Shown here one piece after another: positions 23,354 to 31,728 of a stretch of DNA of 64,000 nt (the stretch's first letter is position 1; the number at the start of each line of letters is the position of its first letter). Below the pieces are notes generated by a model. It made no database searches. It was not told the origin of the DNA and was given only the letters and a program-made list of their open reading frames with translations. Source of the DNA: Burkholderiaceae bacterium (GTDB lineage Bacteria; Pseudomonadota; Gammaproteobacteria; Burkholderiales; Burkholderiaceae_C); NCBI GenBank assembly GCA_024235915.1, contig JACKLO010000022.1:1-64000 (forward strand), in the 5' to 3' direction. Made by a program: the position numbers and the translations under genes.

Positions 23354-24487
23354 TCACTGTGCGACGCCACTGACCCACGCACTCCGGATCAGCCGGCCGC
23401 AGCGGGCCGAAGCCATGCCGGCGCCCTCGGCCGACTCGTCCGCCGACCCGGCGTCGGCCGTGCCCACGTCCCGCGCCAACATGCCGTAGAGCGCATGATC
23501 GGCCGACACCCAGGGGTAGAAGCCGAAGGCGCCCGGGCTGCTGAAGGCGCCGTCCCCGGCTGCGGGGTCGTTCTCCACCCAATGGCCGAGTGAGTAGTGC
23601 CAGCGTTCTTCCTTGGGTGCCGGGCCGGACAAGGCTTCGCCCTGGGGGCAGCGCTGCGGGCTGGCACACACGGCAGCCCTGCCCAGCAGGCTTGCCAGCG
23701 CCAGATCACCACGGGCCAGCTTGCGCAGGAAGCGTGCATAGCTGCCTGGCGTGCCGGTGGCACCACCGGCGGGCCGCGCCTGTGCCATGCCGATGTTCAC
23801 CTCCGAGCCCAGCGCTTCGCGCATCGCGGCCGCGAGACCCGCCGCATCCAGCGACCCCAGGCCCATCAGGCTGGCGTGCTTCTGCATGTGGGCGCCGCCG
23901 TAATAGAAGTGGCCATCGGCCTCGGCGTCGTACTGGTCGTTGTCGTGCCACGCCAGGCAGCCATCCACCGGCTGACCCGCCTGACAGCCAGCGAAATGCG
24001 TGTAGCCGGACCGCATCGTCAGCATGCGCTCGTCCCACTCCTGCAACTGGCCCGCGCGCCGTTGCGCCACGAAGCCGGCATAGAGCCACTTGGTGGCGGA
24101 GGCAAACCGCATCGGCGTGTCCGCCGTCACGGCGCGCCCGTTGCCGGCGCGGCCCGTGGAGCCGCTGGCCAGCGCACCGTCGGCGCTGCCGATCTCCCAG
24201 TAGAAGGGGCGGACGCCCGCGCAGGCGTTGGCAGCGCTGTTGGCGGTGGCACTGGCAGCACGCGTGCGCTGGTCGGCGTCGATCACGCCTCCTGCAGCCA
24301 AGGCGGCCGGCGCCGTCGAGCCGCTGTCAGGCGTGGCGCCCGGGCCGGCGGACACGGTGACGGCAGTGCCGGAACTGCTGGCGGTCGCGATCGCGATATC
24401 GCCCCCGCCCCCGCCTCCGCCGCCGCAGGCCACCAGGGCCAAACTCAGGGTCAGGGTCGATATCGGTGTCAGGCGGCGCACAGGCAT
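23354..24487 (-). CDS. Lipoprotein with serine beta-lactamase/PBP-like fold
   Basis: The product is 377 aa. A type II signal ends at LALVAC (Cys21), immediately followed by eight glycines and a long Ala/Thr/Ser/Gly linker to about residue 85. The remainder resembles beta-lactamase-related serine hydrolases: FASATKWLYAGF gives a SxxK-type motif, and HYSLGHWVEND and FGFYPWVSADHALYGMLARD come later. Two Cys pairs (CQAG...DGC, CASPQRC) suggest disulfides. It is probably membrane-anchored in the periplasm. The substrate is unknown, and the third catalytic motif is not obvious. Confidence 0.72.
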   Translation of the reverse strand: MPVRRLTPISTLTLSLALVACGGGGGGGGDIAIATASSSGTAVTVSAGPGATPDSGSTAPAALAAGGVIDADQRTRAASATANSAANACAGVRPFYWEIGSADGALASGSTGRAGNGRAVTADTPMRFASATKWLYAGFVAQRRAGQLQEWDERMLTMRSGYTHFAGCQAGQPVDGCLAWHDNDQYDAEADGHFYYGGAHMQKHASLMGLGSLDAAGLAAAMREALGSEVNIGMAQARPAGGATGTPGSYARFLRKLARGDLALASLLGRAAVCASPQRCPQGEALSGPAPKEERWHYSLGHWVENDPAAGDGAFSSPGAFGFYPWVSADHALYGMLARDVGTADAGSADESAEGAGMASARCGRLIRSAWVSGVAQ

Positions 24488-24562
24488 GCCCGCCATATCG
24501 GCCCACACGGGCCGCTCTTGACCTGCTCAACGGCTGATCAAGGGCCGATCAGGCCCCCAATT

Positions 24563-24922
24563 TCAAGCGCCTTCCAACCGTGCGCGCAGCCGCTCCGGGC
24601 TGAAGCCCAGTTCGGGCTGACCCCGCACCAGGATCACCGGTGTGCCCGGCGCGCGCAAGGCCTCGAACCGCGACCGGCAGTCAGCGTCGCGTTCGATCGA
24701 ACATTCGTCGAATTTCACGCCGTGCTGCTGGAACCATGTCCGCGCCAGGCTGCAGATGCTGCAGGTGTCTGACGACAGCATCAGCAGGTCGCCCGGCTGC
24801 GCCAGTGCCGCCAGGCGCTCACCCACCGCCGCCTCCTGGCGATGCCCCCACCACTGGCTAGCTCCGCTGATGCCCAGGATCAGCAGCACCAGGCCCAGCA
24901 GCGAGCGACGGGAGACGTTCAT
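24563..24922 (-). CDS. Membrane-anchored glutaredoxin/thioredoxin-like protein
   Basis: The product is 119 aa. A single N-terminal membrane segment (about residues 7-22) is followed by a small thioredoxin-fold domain with redox motif CSIC at 54-57 and a cis-Pro in GTPVILVRG. Two more cysteines (ECSIERDADC) lie between. The layout fits a periplasm-facing disulfide oxidoreductase of the glutaredoxin family. It lies 30 nt downstream of the ridA gene on the same strand. Confidence 0.78.
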   Translation of the reverse strand: MNVSRRSLLGLVLLILGISGASQWWGHRQEAAVGERLAALAQPGDLLMLSSDTCSICSLARTWFQQHGVKFDECSIERDADCRSRFEALRAPGTPVILVRGQPELGFSPERLRARLEGA

Positions 24923-24952
24923 GGAAAGTACAGGCTTTGTCCAGCTTGAGGA

Positions 24953-25297
24953 TCAGACCGCGGCCGTGACCACGATCTCGACCTTCCAGCCCGGCCTGGC
25001 CAGCGCCGCCTGCACAGTGGCCCGCGGCGGCGTGTAGCCTTCGACCACCCAGGCTTCCCAGACCGCGTTCATCGCGTCGAAGTCCGCCAGATCCGCCAGG
25101 AAGATCTGGGCGCGGAGGATGCGCGTCTTGTCGGTGCCGGCGCGGGCCAGCAGGGCGTCCACGGCGGCGAGCACCTGGCGCGTCTGGCCGGCGATGTCGG
25201 CCGACGCGTCCTCGGCCACCTGCCCGGCCAGGTAGGCCACGCCGTTGTGCACGGCCATCTCCGACATGCGGCGGCCGACGTCGAAACGTTGAATCAT
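24953..25297 (-). CDS. RidA family protein (Rid/YjgF/UK114)
   Basis: The product is 114 aa. RidA proteins hydrolyse reactive enamine/imine intermediates of amino acid metabolism. Recognisable stretches are VAYLAGQVAEDASADIAGQTRQVLAAVDALL and the late YTPPRATVQAAL, where the RidA active-site Arg falls. The start ATG 25297 overlaps the plsY stop (ATGA). GWKVEIVVTAA replaces the canonical PxxxVEIE ending, so it belongs to a divergent Rid subgroup. Confidence 0.87.
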   Translation of the reverse strand: MIQRFDVGRRMSEMAVHNGVAYLAGQVAEDASADIAGQTRQVLAAVDALLARAGTDKTRILRAQIFLADLADFDAMNAVWEAWVVEGYTPPRATVQAALARPGWKVEIVVTAAV

Positions 25298-25965
25298 CGG
25301 GAATGCCCCTTCTTGGCTTTGGAATGCGGTGCTGCAGGGGCGGCGTGGGCGCCTTCGGCCTTCTGCCCCAGGCGCGATTCGGTGCCTGCCAGCAGCTTGC
25401 GGATGTTGCCCTCGTGACGCCACACCAGCAGCAGGCTCATCGGCACGATGCAGGCCAGCGCCGGCGTCACGCCCCAGATCAGCAACTGGTAGAACGGCGC
25501 GAACAGCGCCGCGACGATGGACGCCAGCGACGAGTAGCGGAAGAACGCGGCCATGATCACCCAGCTGGCCAGCGTGGCCAGCCCCAGGCCGGGCGCCAGC
25601 GCGACCAGCACGCCGGCCGCAGTGGCCACGCCCTTGCCACCCTGGAAACGGAAGAACACCGGCCACAGGTGGCCCAGGAAGGCCGCCAGGCCCACGAAGG
25701 CCACAGTCCACTCGCCGAGGCCGACACGCGCCCCGAAGGCCAGCGCCAGCCACACCGGCACATAGCCCTTGAGCGCGTCGAAGGCCAGCGTCAACAAGGC
25801 CGCGGCCTTGTTGCCGGAACGGAGCACATTGGTGGCACCGGGGTTCTTGGACCCGTAGCTGCGCGGGTCGGCCAGGCCCATCAGGCGGCTGACGATGACC
25901 GCGAACGACAGCGAGCCGATGAGGTAGGCGGCCAGCACGGCCAGCACGGGGGCAAGTTCTTGCAT
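25294..25965 (-). CDS. plsY: Acyl-phosphate:glycerol-3-phosphate acyltransferase PlsY
   Basis: This integral membrane enzyme makes lysophosphatidic acid from acyl-phosphate. The product is 223 aa with five membrane spans. Conserved motifs are YLIGSLSFAVIVSR (motif 1, Ser and Arg), SKNPGATNVLRSGNK (phosphate loop) and FFRFQGGKGVATAAG (motif 3). The Lys/Ala-rich C-terminal tail (about 25 residues) is extra. TAGAAT lies 9 nt before the ATG, so it may have its own promoter. Confidence 0.94.
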   Translation of the reverse strand: MQELAPVLAVLAAYLIGSLSFAVIVSRLMGLADPRSYGSKNPGATNVLRSGNKAAALLTLAFDALKGYVPVWLALAFGARVGLGEWTVAFVGLAAFLGHLWPVFFRFQGGKGVATAAGVLVALAPGLGLATLASWVIMAAFFRYSSLASIVAALFAPFYQLLIWGVTPALACIVPMSLLLVWRHEGNIRKLLAGTESRLGQKAEGAHAAPAAPHSKAKKGHSR

Positions 25966-25977
25966 TGGGACGGGATT

Positions 25978-26475
25978 CTAGGAGCCGGCCAGCGCACATT
26001 GCACGGGCTGCGCCCCGAGCACATCGCGCAGCACCGCCGGGGGCAGCCCGACCAGGAAGCCGCGGCGCCCGCCGTTGATGAAGATCTGCGGCAGGTCCAG
26101 CACCGATGCCTCCACGTACACCGGCAGCGGCTTGCGCAGGCCGAAAGGCGACGTGCCGCCAACCTGGTAGCCGCTGTGCCGCTGGGCGACATCCGGCGTG
26201 CACGGCTCCACGCTCTTGGCGCCGATCTGCCGCGCCAGGTTCTTGGTGCTGACCTGGCAGTCGCCGTGCATCAGCACGACCAGCGGCCGCGCCTTGTCGT
26301 CCTGCATCACCAGGGTCTTGACCACGGCGTGTTCCGGCACCCCAAGCTGGCGGGACGATTCCGCGGTGCCGCCGTGGTCCACGTAGTCGTAGGGATGCTC
26401 GCTGAAGTCCACCCCATGCGCCCGAAGCCACTGCGTGGCCGGGGTTTCGCTGACGTGCGCCTTCTTGCGGGTCAT
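25978..26475 (-). CDS. ybaK: YbaK/EbsC family Cys-tRNA(Pro) deacylase
   Basis: The product is 165 aa. YbaK clears Cys wrongly attached to tRNA-Pro. Features are VVKTLVMQDD (catalytic Lys), GGTSPFGLRKPLPVYVEASV and FINGGRRGFLVGLPP, all in the family order. ATG 26475 overlaps the stop of the upstream acyl-CoA ligase gene (ATGA), so the two are co-translated, though no functional link is evident. Confidence 0.92.
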   Translation of the reverse strand: MTRKKAHVSETPATQWLRAHGVDFSEHPYDYVDHGGTAESSRQLGVPEHAVVKTLVMQDDKARPLVVLMHGDCQVSTKNLARQIGAKSVEPCTPDVAQRHSGYQVGGTSPFGLRKPLPVYVEASVLDLPQIFINGGRRGFLVGLPPAVLRDVLGAQPVQCALAGS

Positions 26476-28178
26476 GCGCTTGTTTCCGCGCGGGCCTGCT
26501 CCTGCAGCCGCAGCACGCGACGCTGGACCTTGCCGGTGGTCGTCATCGGCAGCGCGTCGATGAACTCGATCTCCTTGGGGTACTCGTAAGGCGCCAGCCG
26601 GCCGCGCACGTGGCGCTGCAGGTCCTCGATCAAGGCGGCATCTCCGGTGAATCCGGGCGCCAGCACCACGTAGGCCTTGACGACCGCGCCCCGTTCCGCG
26701 TCCGGCTTGGGCACGACCGCGGCGTTGGCCACGGCCGGGTGCTTGACGAGACAGTTCTCCACCTCGCTGGGCCCGATGCGGTAGCCGGCGGCCTTGAACA
26801 TGTCGTCGCTGCGGCCCTGGTACCAGAGGTAGCCGTCGTCGTCCATCACGGCCATGTCCCCGGTCCTGCACCAACTGTCGGCCGGGTCGCCCGTGTACTT
26901 GGCCCGGGTGGCGTCGTCGTTGTGCCAGTAACCCAGGAAGAACACGGGGTCGGGCTGGCCGTGCACGTCGCGCCGGTGCACGGCCACGTCACCGGGGGTG
27001 CCACGCGGGCACTCGCGCCCCTCGTCGTCGATCACGGCCACCCGGTGACCCGGGTACGGCCGCCCCATGCTGCCGGGCCGGGCGGGCCAGTGCAGCGCGC
27101 AGTTGCCGACCACGTAGTTGATCTCTGTCTGGCCGAACATCTCGTTGAGCGTCACGCCCAGCGCATCCCGCGTCCAGGCGAAGACAGCATCTCCCACGGC
27201 CTCGCCGGCGCTCATGATGGCGCGCAGGCGCAGCTTCCAGCGGCGCCGCGGTTCCGGTTCGACCTTCATCATCGCCTTCAGAGCGGTGGGGAAGAGGAAG
27301 CTGTGCGTCACCCGGTAGCGCTGCATCAGCGCGAAGGCAGTCTCCGGCGTGAAACGGCCCTGCCAGGCCACGATCGGCCGGCCGAAGTAGAGCACCGGCA
27401 GCAACGCGTCCATCAGCCCGCCGGTCCAGGCCCAGTCGGCCGGTGACCAGAACACCGGCGCGTCACCGGCGCCGGGGGTGGCCGGGTACCAGTTCTGGCT
27501 GCAGACGAAGCCGCTGAGGTTGCCGATCAGCGCCCGGTGCGGGATCAGCGCGCCCTTCGGCGGCCCCGTGGTGCCGCTCGTGTAGATCAGCACGGCCGGG
27601 TCGTCGGCGGCCGTGCGCACGATGGTCCGCCGGGGCCGCACGGCCGCCAGCGCGTCGTCCCAATCGAGGTCGCCCTGCCCACTGGCGCCACCCACGGCCA
27701 GCACCGTGGTCAGCGCCGGGGATTCGGCCCGGGCTGCACGCAGGTTGGCGATCGCCGATTCGTCCACGATGGCCACGCGCGCGCCGCTGTCGTTCAGGCG
27801 GAAGGCCAGCGCCTCCGGGCCAAACAGCATCGACAACGGCATCGCCACCGCGCCCAGGCGGTAAACCGCCATGTGCGCTGCCGCCGTCTCCACGCGCTGG
27901 GGCATCACGATGGCGACGCGATCGCCCCGCTGCACACCGCGCGCCGCCAGCACGGCCGCCAACCGTTCGGCCATGGCTTGAAGCTGGGCGTAGCTGAGCC
28001 GCCCACGCCGGCCGTCCTCGCGCGCCCAGTGGATGGCCACCGCCTGCGGCGTGCGCCGGGCCCAGCGGCCGCAGCAGAGCTCGGCGATGTTCATGTGCGC
28101 CGGCACCTGCCAGCGGAAGCCGGCGTGCAAGGCGGCATGCCGGTCGGCAACCCCGGGCATGGCAGACGCGGCGGTCAT
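26472..28178 (-). CDS. AMP-dependent acyl-CoA synthetase (acetyl/medium-chain type)
   Basis: The product is 568 aa of the ANL adenylate-forming family. The P-loop is YTSGTTGPPKGALIPH. Other motifs are FGQTEINYVVGN (A5), WCRTGDMAVMDDDGYLWYQGRSDDMFKAAGYRIGPSEVE (A7-A8 hinge, read in pieces) and TTTGKVQRRVLR with the catalytic Lys (A10). It resembles acetyl-/propionyl-/medium-chain acyl-CoA synthetases; the chain length cannot be read from the sequence. The gene overlaps GNAT upstream by 4 nt and ybaK downstream by 4 nt. Confidence 0.92.
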   Translation of the reverse strand: MTAASAMPGVADRHAALHAGFRWQVPAHMNIAELCCGRWARRTPQAVAIHWAREDGRRGRLSYAQLQAMAERLAAVLAARGVQRGDRVAIVMPQRVETAAAHMAVYRLGAVAMPLSMLFGPEALAFRLNDSGARVAIVDESAIANLRAARAESPALTTVLAVGGASGQGDLDWDDALAAVRPRRTIVRTAADDPAVLIYTSGTTGPPKGALIPHRALIGNLSGFVCSQNWYPATPGAGDAPVFWSPADWAWTGGLMDALLPVLYFGRPIVAWQGRFTPETAFALMQRYRVTHSFLFPTALKAMMKVEPEPRRRWKLRLRAIMSAGEAVGDAVFAWTRDALGVTLNEMFGQTEINYVVGNCALHWPARPGSMGRPYPGHRVAVIDDEGRECPRGTPGDVAVHRRDVHGQPDPVFFLGYWHNDDATRAKYTGDPADSWCRTGDMAVMDDDGYLWYQGRSDDMFKAAGYRIGPSEVENCLVKHPAVANAAVVPKPDAERGAVVKAYVVLAPGFTGDAALIEDLQRHVRGRLAPYEYPKEIEFIDALPMTTTGKVQRRVLRLQEQARAETSA

Positions 28179-28663
28179 GCGGCGAACGCCTTCAGTGCAT
28201 CACCCGTGACGCGGCAGATGCGCCAGTCCGGCATCACCGTGGCGCCCATGCGCTCGTAGAAGCCGATGGCGTCTCGGTTCCAGTCCAGCACGCTCCACTC
28301 AAAGCGCCCGCAGCCCCGTGCCACCGCGAGCGCGCCCAGGTGTTTCAACAGCGCCTGGCCCAGGCCGTGGCCACGGTGTGCGGGCTGTACGTACAGATCC
28401 TCCAGGTAGAGCCCGGGCTCACCCAGAAAGGTGGAGAAGTTGGGGAAGAAAAGCGCGAAGCCCACGATCACCCCGCCGACTTCTGCCACCACCGCCTCGG
28501 CCGCGGGCTTGGCACCGAAGAGCTGCTCGGCCAGCCGCTCCGGCGTCACGTCCACCAGATGCTCCAGGCGCTCGAAGTGGGCCAGCTCCCGGATGAGCCC
28601 GACCAGGGCCTCGGCATCGCTTCGGGTGGCCGGCCGTAATTTGTGACGGAGATCTTGGTTCAT
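28175..28663 (-). CDS. GNAT family N-acetyltransferase (diamine acetyltransferase-like)
   Basis: The product is 162 aa. The acetyl-CoA loop is VQPAHRGHGLGQALL, preceded by LYLEDLYV; FPNFSTFLGEPGLYLEDLYV and WNRDAIGFYERMGA resemble spermidine/diamine acetyltransferases. The start ATG 28663 follows CACAAT by 6 nt on the minus strand, suggesting a leaderless message. The acyl-CoA synthetase ATG overlaps its stop, making a GNAT, ligase, ybaK unit. Confidence 0.9.
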   Translation of the reverse strand: MNQDLRHKLRPATRSDAEALVGLIRELAHFERLEHLVDVTPERLAEQLFGAKPAAEAVVAEVGGVIVGFALFFPNFSTFLGEPGLYLEDLYVQPAHRGHGLGQALLKHLGALAVARGCGRFEWSVLDWNRDAIGFYERMGATVMPDWRICRVTGDALKAFAA

Positions 28664-28720
28664 GGGCAGATTGTGCGGCGGCCGGCTCAAGTCCGGGGAG
28701 GTGCCGCCGAAAGCTGCGGC

Positions 28721-29866
28721 ATGCCCCCGACGGCCCACTCCGCCATGCATCACACGCCCCTGAGTCTGGTTCAGCACCGGGTTCTGGCTGGTCAGCCCCT
28801 GCCCTTCAACGTCTACCGGCCCGACGCCTCCCTGCTGCTCGCCCGCGGCCAGGTGCTGCAGACGCCGCAGCAGATCCAGGCGCTGCTCGACCGTGGCAGT
28901 CTCGTGGACCTGAACGAACTGCAAGGCGACACGTCGCCGGACGTCTTCGCAGCGCCCCGTTCCGCCCTGCCCGGCTTGTGGCGCGACAGCATGAAGCGCG
29001 TCGGCGAGTTGCTGCGCAAGGCGCCCGACAGCACGTTCCACAGCGCACTGGATGACGCGGCCGTGCCGTTGCAGCAGCTGATCGCCCGCGACCCCGACCT
29101 GGCCATCTTCCAGGTGCTGCGCCAGGAGGGCAATGCCCACGTGCAATACGGCCTGTCGCACTCGGTGCACGCCGCCATCGTGGCCCGCCTCGTCGCCGGC
29201 CGGCTGGGCTGGGCCGAGGACGAACTGCAGCGCGCCTTCAAGGCCGCACTGACGATGAACGTCTCGATGGTCGAGTTGCAGGGCCAGCTGGCCGAGCAAC
29301 TTTCGCCGCCCGACGCCGCACAGCGGGCGCAGATCATGGCGCATCCGACGCGCAGCCGTGAACTGCTGGAAATGGCCGGCGTGGACGACCCGGTCTGGCT
29401 GCTGGCGGTGGAACAGCATCACGAGGAACGCGATGGCTCCGGCTACCCGGCCGGCCTGCGCGAACCCAGCGAACTCGCCACGCTGCTGCACCGCGCCGAC
29501 GTCTACAGCGCCAAGCTCAGCAGCCGTGCCACGCGGGATGCGGAATCGGCCGACCGCGCCGGCCGTGAGATCTTCATGCAGGACCCCGGCCACCCCGTGT
29601 GTGCCGCGCTGGTCAAGGAGTTCGGCGTCTACCCGCCCGGCTGCTTCGTGGCCCTGGCATCGGGCGAGACCGGCGTCGTGGTCAAGCGCGGACCGACGGT
29701 GATGACGCCCATCGTGGCCGCCCTCACCAACGCCTATGGCTCACCGCTGCGCGAGCCGGTGCGCCGGGAGACCATGATGCCGCTGCACGCCATCGTGGGC
29801 GTGCTGCCGGCGCGCCAAATGCGCGCCCCGGTGGCGCTGGACAAGCTGGTGGCCCTGGTCGACTGA
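28721..29866 (+). CDS. HD-GYP-like protein with degenerate HD site
   Basis: The product is 381 aa (or 373 aa from ATG 28745). The N-terminal part (LPFNVYRPDASLLLARGQVL) is a PilZ-like or DUF3391-type region often seen before HD-GYP. The C-terminal half shows the HD-GYP frame: HSVHAAIVA, then VEQHHEERDGSGYPAGL, then LHRADVYSAKLSSR. The diagnostic HD pair, normally LLHDIGK, reads LTMNVSMVE, so the metal His-Asp is lost. It is likely a c-di-GMP sensor or structural protein, not an active phosphodiesterase. Confidence 0.8.
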   Translation: MPPTAHSAMHHTPLSLVQHRVLAGQPLPFNVYRPDASLLLARGQVLQTPQQIQALLDRGSLVDLNELQGDTSPDVFAAPRSALPGLWRDSMKRVGELLRKAPDSTFHSALDDAAVPLQQLIARDPDLAIFQVLRQEGNAHVQYGLSHSVHAAIVARLVAGRLGWAEDELQRAFKAALTMNVSMVELQGQLAEQLSPPDAAQRAQIMAHPTRSRELLEMAGVDDPVWLLAVEQHHEERDGSGYPAGLREPSELATLLHRADVYSAKLSSRATRDAESADRAGREIFMQDPGHPVCAALVKEFGVYPPGCFVALASGETGVVVKRGPTVMTPIVAALTNAYGSPLREPVRRETMMPLHAIVGVLPARQMRAPVALDKLVALVD

Positions 29867-29929
29867 GCACGACATTCCACTGTCGCGGTGTCGACAGGCG
29901 GAGGCTATGGCGGCCGCTACAGTGCCGGC

Positions 29930-30877
29930 GTGAACGACGCCGATCTCCAGCCCTACCGTCCGCTGCGCTCGGCGCAGTCCTCCTTCGTGACCGTGCGGGG
30001 ACGCCGTGTCCACCTGCTGCAATGGGGTGAGCCGGGCAACGCATCGGCGGAACGGCCGACCCTGGTCATGGTGCACGGCTGGATGGACGTGGGCGCGTCG
30101 TTCCAGTTCGTCGTCGACGCGCTGCAGGCGCTGGGCGACGGTCCGCGACACATCGTGGCGCCCGATTGGCAGGGTTTCGGGCTCAGCGACCCGTCCGGGT
30201 CCGACAGCTACTGGTTCCCCGACTACCTCGGCGACCTCGACGCCCTCCTGGCCCAAGTGAGTCCGGGCGCCCAGGTGGATCTGCTGGGCCACAGCATGGG
30301 CGGCAACGTGGTGATGAGCTACGCCGGGGTGCGTCCGCATCGCGTGCGGCGACTGATCAACCTGGAGGGCTTCGGCCTGCCCGCGACGAAATCCGACGAG
30401 GCCCCGCAGCGCCTGGCCCGCTGGTTGGACGAACTGGCGGAACCCGTGACGCTCAAGGACTACGCCACCGTCAGCGAGGTGGCTGACCGGCTGCGCCGCA
30501 ACAACCCGCGGCTGACCCCGGCACGCGCCGCGTGGCTGGCGCACCAGTGGGCGCGACCCGATGTCAGTGGCCGCTGGCAAGTGCTGGGGGACCCGGCCCA
30601 CAAACGCACCAACCCGGTGCTCTACCGGGTGGACGAAGTGCTGGCCACCTGGCAACGCATCACCGCCCCGCTGCTGTGGGTGGATGGCGCGTTGACGGAC
30701 GTCGACGCCTGGTGGGCGGGGCGCTACAGCCGGCAGGAGTTCTCCCGCCGCCTGGACACCGTCCGGGACTGCCGCCGCGTGACCTTGGCTGACGCCGCCC
30801 ACATGCTGCACCACGACCAGCCGGAGGCCCTGGCCGCCAGCCTGCGGGACTTTCTGGCCACCACCCCCCTCGGATGA
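29930..30877 (+). CDS. Alpha/beta hydrolase
   Basis: The product is 315 aa of the alpha/beta-hydrolase fold. The oxyanion region is VMVHGWMDVGASF. The nucleophile elbow GHSMGG carries the Ser at about residue 110. The acid is likely in WVDGALTDVDAWW and the His in DAAHMLHHDQPEALA. No substrate can be named. GTG 29930 lies 6 nt after TACAGT, giving a leaderless-type start; an upstream GTG 29888 would extend it by 14 residues. Confidence 0.9.
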   Translation: MNDADLQPYRPLRSAQSSFVTVRGRRVHLLQWGEPGNASAERPTLVMVHGWMDVGASFQFVVDALQALGDGPRHIVAPDWQGFGLSDPSGSDSYWFPDYLGDLDALLAQVSPGAQVDLLGHSMGGNVVMSYAGVRPHRVRRLINLEGFGLPATKSDEAPQRLARWLDELAEPVTLKDYATVSEVADRLRRNNPRLTPARAAWLAHQWARPDVSGRWQVLGDPAHKRTNPVLYRVDEVLATWQRITAPLLWVDGALTDVDAWWAGRYSRQEFSRRLDTVRDCRRVTLADAAHMLHHDQPEALAASLRDFLATTPLG

Positions 30878-30934
30878 AGGGGTGGATCGCGTCGGAAACG
30901 GGCCGAATGGCCCCATGGCACCCTGGTGTGGCGG

Positions 30935-30962
30935 TTGACCTGCCACCACCGACCCCTACACT
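30935..30962 (+). promoter_or_regulatory. Promoter of the PEP-CTERM gene
   Basis: TTGACC (30935-30940) and TACACT (30957-30962) are spaced 16 bp, about 30 nt before the ATG. This is the best sigma-70-like promoter in the window. GGGGAAG precedes the start as a ribosome site. Confidence 0.7.
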
Positions 30963-30991
30963 GTGCGTGAAGCAAAGATTCGGGGAAGTTC

Positions 30992-31636
30992 ATGTCTACC
31001 AAGCTCCTGTTGAAACCGCTGGCCTTGGCCGTTCTGGTGGCCACCGGCGCCGCTCACGCTGCCGTCGACCAGTACAGCGACGAGGCCAGTTTCCTGGCGG
31101 CCATCGGCGCGTCCGCCACCGACACGTTCGACGATCTGGCCCCTGGCGTCGGGTACACCGGCCCGCTGGTGCGCACTGCCGGCGACGTGAGCTACACGGT
31201 GTCCACCGCCCCCAACAGCCCGATCCTCTACGGTGCCGGTGACGCCAACGATGCCTGGCTGTCCAGCAACAACCGCAAGGACTTCATCATCTTCGAGGGC
31301 TTCTCCCAGCCCGTGTATGCCATCGGTGCCTATGCCTTCGGCTCCGACGTGAACGGCCTGTTCAAGGACGCCGGCGTCACTGCAGCCCGAATCACCACGG
31401 CCGACGGTGAAACCGTGAGCTTCGTTGTCGGTGCCGACGTCGACAATTACTTCGGCTTCGTGTCCACCAGCGCGATCACGATGTTCGAGATCCGCACGTT
31501 CTCTCTGTCGAACAACGGCACCTGGCCGACGGTCGACGACCTGACGGTGGCGGCCGTGCCGGAACCCGGCACCTATGCCATGCTGCTGGCGGGCCTGGCT
31601 GCCGTGGGCTTTGTCGCCCGCCGCCGCAACGTCTGA
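30992..31636 (+). CDS. PEP-CTERM sorted exported protein
   Basis: The product is 214 aa. It has a Sec signal peptide (1-23, ending AAHA) and a body without a recognised catalytic domain, rich in Asp, Ser and Thr. The C-terminal PEP-CTERM tripartite signal is VPEPGTYAMLL, then a hydrophobic helix, then RRR. Such proteins are processed by an exosortase and often go to the outside with exopolysaccharide. No exosortase gene is in the window. The gene stands alone, with its own promoter and terminator. Confidence 0.9.
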   Translation: MSTKLLLKPLALAVLVATGAAHAAVDQYSDEASFLAAIGASATDTFDDLAPGVGYTGPLVRTAGDVSYTVSTAPNSPILYGAGDANDAWLSSNNRKDFIIFEGFSQPVYAIGAYAFGSDVNGLFKDAGVTAARITTADGETVSFVVGADVDNYFGFVSTSAITMFEIRTFSLSNNGTWPTVDDLTVAAVPEPGTYAMLLAGLAAVGFVARRRNV

Positions 31637-31656
31637 GGCCCCCTGCGGCCTGCGAC

Positions 31657-31680
31657 ACGGCGCCTTCGGGCGCCGTTTTC
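31657..31680 (+). terminator. Intrinsic terminator after the PEP-CTERM gene
   Basis: ACGGCGCC-TTCG-GGCGCCGT followed by TTTCTTT begins 20 nt after the stop: an 8-bp perfect stem with a UUCG loop. Confidence 0.85.
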
Positions 31681-31728
31681 TTTGCCGCCATGCAAAAATC
31701 GAAGGCTGTCCCGCACCACGAACCCGTC

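Noticed and set aside
23354..24487. Calling the lipoprotein a beta-lactamase
   Set aside because: Only a SxxK-like motif is visible; the SxN and KTG motifs are not clear, so only the fold is suggested.
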